Shown: positions 56,225 through 64,000 of the stretch, piece by piece
How the letters are laid out: each line of letters starts with the position of its first letter
Numbering within the stretch: the stretch's first letter is position 1
Source of the DNA: Aphrophora alni
Lineage: Eukaryota > Arthropoda > Insecta > Hemiptera > Aphrophoridae
DNA length: 64,000 nucleotides
Reading direction: 5' to 3'
NCBI GenBank assembly: GCA_963513935.1
Contig: OY740768.1
Location: 40,232,368-40,296,367, forward strand
Program-made: the position numbers and the translations under genes
Notes under the pieces: model-generated
Database searches by the model: none
Told to the model about the DNA's origin: nothing
Seen by the model: only the letters and a program-made list of their open reading frames with translations

Positions 56225-59200
56225 TTTAATGACTCTAATAGATTTAAATGCATAAACATCTTTAATACATTTTTAAAATCTTATGAAGTAAAATATATTA
56301 AATCTAAATTTTAAAGAAGTTAATAACAAGTGACTCTTTATTATCAAGTTACAGTACTTCAATAAACATATTCACGTCTAACTTAGTTTTAAAGTATATT
56401 TAATAATTTTTTCTTTTTCCCGAATAAGAAGTAAATACTTGTTTTTGGACAAAGGGTGACGAATGTTATTTCTGTCTTTATTTGATTTTGTAGATGGATA
56501 TGTAAGAATGTGGTTGCAATGTATTTGCACCATTTATATTCATTACAGGGGGACTAACTCCCAATCTATTAAATTTAATAAAATGTTGTTGCTCACTTCA
56601 CACTCAAACACAGATAACACTACGGATAAATTAACGGTAAAATGCAACGTAATATTACACACAATAGATCCTACGTTTAAACAAAATAGATTCATTTGTT
56701 TAGGCTTGTTTAAGAACTGGTTTTATGAAGCAGATGTGTGGTTTTAATTTTTGTAACATAAGCAGAACGTATTTTATGAGAAATACAACATGATTGTAGT
56801 GTCAGCTTGTTCCAGTGGACTCTTATCTTACATTCAGCTTATCAGACACTGCTGAGGACTTTGTAGGAGTCGATTCGAAGTAGTAAGATAAGCTATCAAA
56901 CTTCCACTTTGAACATGTACCAAGGAGATGTTTTCATGTTTTTCTTCTGAACAAACCAAACACACGAATGTTTTGCACGTGTGTAATATATATTCTTTCG
57001 ATAAGAGTCCACACAGAAGAGAAGCAATAACATACTTTACGTTGGGAATAATGTCCGAATATTTGTGGAGATAAGTCTAAACACCCACTACTACCGTTAG
57101 TTGGACATGACTACTGGGGGGGGGGGGCTATTGCCTTTATTGACTCCTTTATTGAGTTAAGTTTATTATACTCCCTCTGTTATAACTTAACTCTTTAAAC
57201 ATTGCTTTGACAAGCTCAAGACTGTTGATCGGTGTATCGGTACCCACAACTATTCTTTTCTGCTGGACTCCAAAAAACTTTGTTTTCTGATCCAGAAACC
57301 CACATTGAGGAAAAACATGGTATTATAATACGAGAATTTGAATTTGAAGGCAGAAGACAGAAATCCTTCACAAAAAGTTTTGAAGGTGAATGATCTAACG
57401 ACAGGATAACCAGAATGGCGGTAGATTGTATATCAAATGAGAAAAAAAGCGACAATGAAGGAGTAATGACATAGAAATAAAATGGAAGTTGTTCTCAACA
57501 AGATCCAAGTTATGCAGTTGCTCCAGGTATGCACCACAAGTTATTAAAGTAACAATATGCCAAAGAGGTCTCTTTTTGCGCAAAATGAGTGTTCATGAAA
57601 GGACTATTTACGAAATACATTTTAGAATTACGGAGGCCGGTTAGAAATTCTCAAATATTTTTCTCAACAAATGAGGAAAAGATTTCATTGCCGCTACAAC
57701 ACCTCATTGTGTAGTATGAACGCGACATCATGGCGCTGCTATAATTATTAAAGTAGTCAAATAAAATATTGTAAAATATATTCAATAATAATGATTATTA
57801 TTACTAGGCCTACTTTTTTTGTCAAAAAACAATCTTATTTAGTGAATTCTGTTATATTGAGTGAATTATGATTTAAGTGTAATGGCCGATTTAAAAACAT
57901 TGCACTAAATTTCTCACATAGTTATTCATAACACCAAAAATAAAATTCCATGCGTATAAATACATCCAAAATGTCTTTATGTGTAAGAAATATTATAAGT
58001 TTATTTATTACTTAGTCTTCCTTTGTGTATTTTTAATGTATTGATTGCCCCCTTAATAATTTTTTGTTAAATGTTTTAAAAGGTGAAAAAAATTTGTATA
58101 GTAAAGTATAGCTGACGATGATTTTAACCATAAACTCAATTTAAGTTTATAAGTTTAAGTTTATCTTTATTAATATTATTTATTATAGTTTGTTATTATT
58201 ATTATTATTATTTTATAATTAGTAATGAACAGTTATTTTCTTGGACTTTTTATTGTGTGCCAAATCTTGTGCTAGTACATTAAAAGTACAATAACAAAAA
58301 AAATCTAGATTAATTTAAAAGGTACCTTTACATTTAACGATAAAAAATATATCGAAATTGGTATAACTAATTTTGAGAAAATAAACCTTATGTAGCTCCG
58401 ATTTGTGGTTGTTTTCCTACAAGTACGTTTGTTTGGGTTCTTAGAGGCTAAGGTTTAACAAAAAAATAATTAATTAAAATTGTTTAAGCCATTATGAAAC
58501 AAAATAGGAATCTTGTGATTCTGTCTTACAGCAGGAACATATATAAAATGGTTAAAACATGCTTACACAGCAAATTTGATAAAAATCGGTTAATTCGTTT
58601 TGGTTTTACAGAGGACAGACATCTTTCCAACTATCGCTTTTTATCCCAGGGAACCTCAAAATTAATATATCCGAGAAAAATTAGTAACATAATTTTTAAT
58701 CTTTCACATAACTCTCTCTCTCTCTCTCTCTATACTTCATATACAGTATATGAGAAACTAAAATAACGGTCAAGACCTTTTCGTACTAAAAGTAGGGTTA
58801 TTTGTTTTTACACAATTGATTTGATTGAAGGAATTTTCAAATAGCCTACTGGAGATATCAATTAATTACACTGATAATGGATTAACTCTATAAATTGTGC
58901 AGAAATGTCATCATTACAGATCTATGTAAATAAAAACTTACACTGTAAATAACAAGAAAGTCGTAAATATGATAGTAGTACCACGTTATGTAAATAATCT
59001 ACCCTACTGTTATAAATGTGTTTTAAAACAATTTATAACTGTTTATCCTGATCATAAATAATAACTAAAATTATATCGACGAATACAAAGTGTTTTCGTA
59101 GACATTATTATACATTAAGGGTAAAGTCTGTGAACCTTTCCTTAATATTTCTTCCTTCTTTTATTCGCACGGCCAGATTCAGACTTCGCTATAAAAACGA

Positions 59201-59514
59201 ATGAACCTTGAAATAGTAAGTTTACACGTTCTGAATGCGTAATCAAGATAGCTTTAATCCAAATTCCGGATTTCTTACCAAACCTTTAGATCATGATGGT
59301 AAATTTACAGTAGGCATTAATATTCGTCGTATCCGCTAAATTAAAAGTATAATTAAATCATTGATTCTACTGAAGCTCAAATTCTGCAATGATTATTTCG
59401 AACCAAAAATATCAGTTTTAAGAAAATATATATTTTGAGATGCATTTTGTGGTACCAAGTCACAATTAAATCATATAATAATAAATTACCTTGTAACTTC
59501 AGTCGATTTCTATA
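56225..59514. other. AT-rich intergenic DNA
   Basis: A G-run of about 13 lies at 57115-57127, (ATT)n at about 58192-58212 and (CT)n at about 58711-58730. ORFs at 56463-56747, 57216-57583 (minus) and 58494-58766 have no recognised domain. The plus strand at about 57215-57560 looks somewhat coding-like but has many stops. It might be a dead transposon ORF, but no family could be assigned. Confidence 0.4.
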
Positions 59515-59556
59515 TTATGACATGTTTCAGAGTCGTAACTCCATCATCAGATTTCC
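59515..59556 (-). ncRNA. Hammerhead-like motif, CTGATGA core and ACATGT stem III
   Basis: On the minus strand: perfect core CTGATGA (59550-59544), one spacer T, then hairpin GGAGT / ACTCT with a TACG loop (59542-59529). GAA follows, then self-complementary ACATGT (59525-59520) and C (59519), giving a GUC triplet. Stem I is only about two pairs. The flanks belong to the 'agggtccgtagg' element neighbourhood, not to the 49 kb family. Confidence 0.5.
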
Positions 59557-59589
59557 GTATGCTTCTCCTAACTACACAGCTTGACCTAC

Positions 59590-59850
59590 AAATCTGTAAA
59601 ATATTACTGGAATTTCAAAATTAATTGCATTCCGAAATCAAGTATTATGGGTTTTTCTATAAGGAATACAACTAAATATAACCACACATTAAGAAATGCT
59701 TAGCATAAAAGTTTTAAAAACAGTTTTTATGAGATGTGAGATAAACAATTCTGTATACATAATAGATGGATTGTATTTTCATTTATTTCTCTTTATTAGG
59801 GTCCGTAGGTAAAACCAAGGACTCATATAATTTCGGTTATGTCTGCCTGT
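59590..59850 (+). repeat. 'agggtccgtagg' dispersed repeat, copy 3
   Basis: Aligns with 52040-52300. Ends with TTATTAGGGTCCGTAGGTAA, CCAAGGACTCATATAATTTC and GTCTGCCTGT, as in 51616-51680. Confidence 0.65.
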
Positions 59851-61864
59851 ATGTACAATTTAAACTGCCGCTTAAAACACTTTCGCTTTATAAAAATAAC
59901 TGACCATATATGATTAGAACCAACATCCGGTGTTTAGCACACGTTAGACCTTTTATTATTATCTTTAATTTTTGTTTAAAATTAAATTTATAGTTGAGTT
60001 ACTGACAATGGAATCAAATAAACTGCTCAAACTTTCTCACTAATTCATAGCTAGATCCAAATAGAAACTATTCGTCACCAAAAATGATATTTCTGTTGTT
60101 GTCAGTAAAAAAGTGAAAATAAAAACCATTGACGCCACCCTTTAAAATATACGTATAGATTTAATAGGGTTTAAAAACTTGCTTTACTTGTGTCATAAAT
60201 GCGTCCTTCGAGTAATAAATAATTAATTGTACTTCATTTAATTTATAATTATAACAGTCAAGGGTCATTATTAAATAATTACCCAATAATTATTTCTGAA
60301 CTGCAATATTTTTTAACTTTCAACTAAACACACTGTTTGGGTCATTAATGTTAACATTTCACTAATTTGAAAGAATTATGTATAGCCGATTTTGAGAAAT
60401 TCTGTTTTTTACGACAACTCACAAACCGGAAGTTCCGGTAGTGTTTAGGTCTTTAGAGACTACACTTGAGCAACATCTTGTCAAAATCTTTTTAAACGAT
60501 TTAGAGACAGATCGTAATATTATGTTTTTTTTTTATTTAGGATAACTACTTCAAATTTTGAGTTATCAAAAACTTCCAGATACATGACCAAATTATGCCC
60601 ACAGACCAAATTTAGGTAGACATAAATCCACGTGTTTACTGAAATAGAGCACTGTAGACAGCCAGGCGTCATTCCAAAAATAACTTTTTTCGAATTCGGA
60701 GGACTTCAAACAAATATATCGCCAATTAACTTGATATCTTTTTTATCCATCTCATAACTTTGAATACAACATTTAAAGCGACTCTATAACCTATATTAAT
60801 GTAACAGATACAATCTGTACTAAAATATGTAGAAATAAAATCCTGTTAGGTGATCCAAACGAAAACTCTACTGAATTACATAATTATGAACGTAAATTTA
60901 CGATATCAATCGCAACTTAATAATCCAGACGAACATAGTGCGTCTGAGTCATATTTATTTACGATATAGACTATATCTAATAAATTTATTTTAACAAGGG
61001 AGAATTATTTTAAACGTTTTATTACAAACAGTCGAAATGAGTTTAAAACGTTGATTTTATCACCACAATCGCAATCATTACATCAAAGTAATTAATTTAT
61101 ATTTTCAGAATTTCAAGTTGTTATGATGGATTGATTTAGAATTTGTACATTTAAAACAAATTATTTTTGGAAAATGATGATAAATTAACATAATTTAAGA
61201 AGACTTAAAAAAAATTTTTTTGATACCTCAACTGGAATTATTTCATACAGACATAATATAAAACAGGAAGCTATACGATATAAATTTATGTGAAAAAATG
61301 GAAAATATTTTTAATGGTCCTGAATATATTTTGATCTCGGTTTCTTGTTCAACTAGAATGAATGATATATGAATCGACGTTGAATACTTCCGTAGTATGG
61401 CTATATACAGAGTGTGACAATAACGCGTTCAAAAATGGAGGATGTTCAAAAAATATACAAGATGTAATATTTATTTCAACTTCTTAAAATATAATAAAAG
61501 AAACAATACTTAAACTCCCAAACATATGTGTCTTTCTTGAGTCAGCTCAACATTATTGATTGTTAACGCTTAAAAGTAGGTTATGTGTACATTCTAGATT
61601 GAGGTTAATTTTCATTACAACGATTCTTAGAATTTAAGCGATATTTTAATTGTAGAGTATGGTTTTCATTCATACGGAATACGGCATTCCAATGGTCTTA
61701 CTATAATACACGTTGCTAATGATATTTAAGCACGATTTCAAGAGCCATCTCTTGGTAATACCGTAATACTAGCTGTGGTTGAGAAGTTACGTCAAACAGC
61801 TAGTATTTTATCATCGTGACCACAAGTAACAATCACGGTAGGCTTCTTCAACACGTCTTACAAT
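59851..61864. other. AT-rich intergenic DNA
   Basis: Includes copy 2 of the 'tatagccgattttgagaaatt' repeat (about 60375-60500). No gene recognised. Confidence 0.45.
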
Positions 61865-63242
61865 CACTGCATAGAAGTCTCGCAGAACATCTCTGCATAG
61901 AAGACTCGCCGAACATCTCTGCATAGACTTCTCGCCTAGCCTCTCTGCATAGAAATCTCGCCTAACATCTCTGCATATAAGTCTCGCAGAACATCTCTGC
62001 AAGAAGACTCGCCGAACATCTCTGCATAGACGTCTCGCCTAGCCTCTCTGCATAAAAATCTCGCCTAACATCTCTACATAGAAGTCTCGCCGAACATCTA
62101 TGCATAGAAGTCTCGCCGAGCCTCTCTGCATTGAAATCCCGCCGAACATCTCTGTATATAAGTCTCTCAGAACATCTCTCCATAGAAGTATTGCCGAACA
62201 TTTCTGCATAGAAGTCTCGCAGAACATCTATAAATAGAAGTCACGCAGAACATCTCTGCATAGAAGTCTCGCAGAACATCTCTTCATAGAAATCTCGCCG
62301 AACATCTCTTCATAGAAGTCTCGCCGAACATCTCTGCATAGAAGTCACGCAGAACTCTCTGCATAGAAGTCTCGCAGAACATCTCTGCATAGAAATCTCG
62401 CCGGACATATCTACTTAGAAGTCTCGCCCAACATCTCTGCATAGAAGTCTCGCAGAACATCTCTGAATAGAAGTCCCGCAGAACATCTCTGCATAGAAGT
62501 CAGGCAGAACATCTCTACATAGAAGTCATGCAGAACTCTCTACATAGAAGTCTCGCAGAACATCTCTTCATAGAAATCTCGCCGAACATCTCTTCATAGA
62601 AGTCTCGCCGAACATTACTGCATAGAAGTCTCGCCGAACATCTCTACCTAGAAGTCTTGCCAAACATTTTTGCATTGAAGTCTCGCCGAATATCACTGCA
62701 TAGAAGTCTAGCAGAATATCTCTCCATAGAAGTCTCGCCCAACATCTCTACATAGAAGTCTCGCAGAACATCTCTGAATAGAAGTCCCGCAGAACATCTC
62801 TGCATAGAAGTCACGCAGAACATCTCTGCATAGAAGTCACGCAGAACATCTCTACATAGAAGTCATGCAGAACTCTCTGCATAGAAATCTCGCAGAACAT
62901 CTCTTCATAGAAATCTCGCCGAACATCTCTATCATAGAAATCTCGCCGAACATTACTGCATAGAAGTCTCGCCGAACATCTCTACCTAGAAGTCTTGCCA
63001 AACATTTTTGCATTGAAGTCTCGCCGAATAGCACTGCATAGAAGTCTATCAGAATATCTCTGCATAGAAGTCTAGCAGAACATCTCTCCATAGAAGAATT
63101 GCCGAACATTTCTGCATAGACGTCTCGCCTAGCCTCTCTGCATAGAAATCTCGCCTAATATCTCTACATAGAAGTCTCGCCGAACATCTCTGCATAGACG
63201 TCTCGCCGAGTCTCTCTTCATAAAAATCTCGCCGAACTTCTA
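61865..63242 (+). repeat. 26-bp satellite with longer-period duplications
   Basis: Unit CATAGAAGTCTCGC(C/A)GAACA followed by TCTCTG, 26 bp, about 53 copies. A 25-bp variant (AGAACTCTCT) recurs. Variant strings repeat at longer range: CATTACTGCATAGAAGTCTC at 62613 and 62951 (338 bp, 13 units), and CTCTGAATAGAAGTCCCGCA at 62461 and 62772 (311 bp). The minus-strand ORFs of 62-85 codons here arise because the unit has no stop in several frames; three units make a 26-residue periodic peptide. Confidence 0.95.
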
Positions 63243-64000
63243 CTAATAAGACTATGAATAAGACTTCTACTAAATTATTTAATACTACAACATATAGAAA
63301 GTTGATTGTCAGTTGAACATCTATAAGAAGAACATTTAAAACCGTTTATGGTTTTGAGTAAAACTTAAAATTTGTCTACGTTTCAATAATATAGTTAAAA
63401 CTTACATGTTATACCACTACCCTGAGTTTATGTCCATTGTGTGGTTTCTCAAGAATGTCATTAGTGTAGGTTAATTAATCGATAGTCAACCCGTTTTCTT
63501 GAATTTAAGGGATCAAATCTAGAGAAACCACAAAGCAGTGAACGTGTGAGGTTATGGTGTGTAATGTTGGGAAAAGATATATTGGGATCTTATTTTTATG
63601 AGGACGAGGACAGAAATCTTGTCAGTGTAAATCCAGTTAAGCATTGAGATCATCTTGTCTTTGATAATAGAGCATTAAGAGATTTTGCGCTACCCATAAC
63701 CTTGCTTTCGGTTTTCAACTTGATGGTGCTACCTCATACTTCAAGAGGAAATTGTGGCGGTCGCCTCATTTCACGTGGAACAGAATTTCCCACTCACCAC
63801 ATTTCGTAAAACCTGACGCCTACATCTGGGGAATGGTCAAAGATTTTATTTTCTGAGAAGAGTCACCAACTATTATCGCCAAACTACAAGAATAGATAGT
63901 CATCTATTCATCATAGATAGAATCTCTAAGTGGAATGCACCATCGTCTTTTAATAATCATAATCATCATAATTTTTGTTAACGCTACGAGTATTGTATTA
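63243..64000. other. Intergenic DNA
   Basis: Slightly more GC-balanced than average after about 63530. No ORF, repeat or RNA recognised up to the window end. Confidence 0.45.

Noticed and set aside
57215..57583. Possible dead transposase on the plus strand
   Set aside because: Some protein-like wording between stops, but no catalytic motif or terminal inverted repeats could be identified.
61811..63109. Minus-strand ORFs with repeated RDVRRDFYAE-like peptides
   Set aside because: They follow the 26-bp satellite unit, shift phase with each unit, and have no start context or conserved length.

Overview
The window looks like non-coding, repeat-rich DNA of an arthropod nuclear genome, most likely an insect. 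It is strongly AT-rich. It holds non-LTR retrotransposons of the Jockey and R1-like types, a short array of the arthropod telomere motif TTAGG, and long dinucleotide microsatellites. It has no dense prokaryote-style coding. The recurring 'taggcctac' word suggests a hemipteran, but that is only an impression. No tRNA or rRNA gene, CRISPR array or complete host gene was found.

Layout. 1-8 kb: AT-rich DNA with a foldback element (10-290), a half copy of it (6.67-6.8 kb) and a decayed R1-like retrotransposon end (7.4-8.2 kb). 8-16 kb: mostly featureless, with two hammerhead-like motifs. 16.6-17.4 kb: an alternating 136/148-bp tandem repeat. 18.5-21 kb: two (GT)n arrays flanking a 2.2-kb A-rich, T-poor tract. 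21-36 kb: dispersed repeats, a tRNA-derived SINE, the (AAT)n-tailed end of a second non-LTR element and a 183-bp (CT)n array. 36.6 kb: a candidate first coding exon on the minus strand. 37657-42254: a complete Jockey-clade retrotransposon with both ORFs intact and a perfect 11-bp target-site duplication; it is the only confident protein-coding unit. 43-52 kb: SINE-like sequence, two further candidate exons (43.8 and 46.2 kb), paired dispersed repeats and a complete foldback element (49.33-49.61 kb). 53-63.3 kb: three unrelated satellites (about 42-bp, 33/100-bp and 26-bp units); a (TTAGG)-type array grows directly out of the 100-bp satellite.

The most unusual theme is a set of hammerhead-ribozyme-like motifs spread over at least three repeat families. 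The best copies carry CUGANGA, a hairpin, then GAAA followed by a short self-complementary stem III (ACGCGU, ACAUGU, ACCGGU or ACGU) and an NUH cleavage triplet. This is the arrangement expected of hammerheads that act as dimers, as known from Penelope-like elements and retrozymes. In the main family the motifs sit inside the arms of foldback elements.

The Jockey ORF1 product (RNA-binding, zinc knuckles) and ORF2 product (endonuclease plus reverse transcriptase) would act together in target-primed reverse transcription. The other mobile pieces are non-autonomous or dead.
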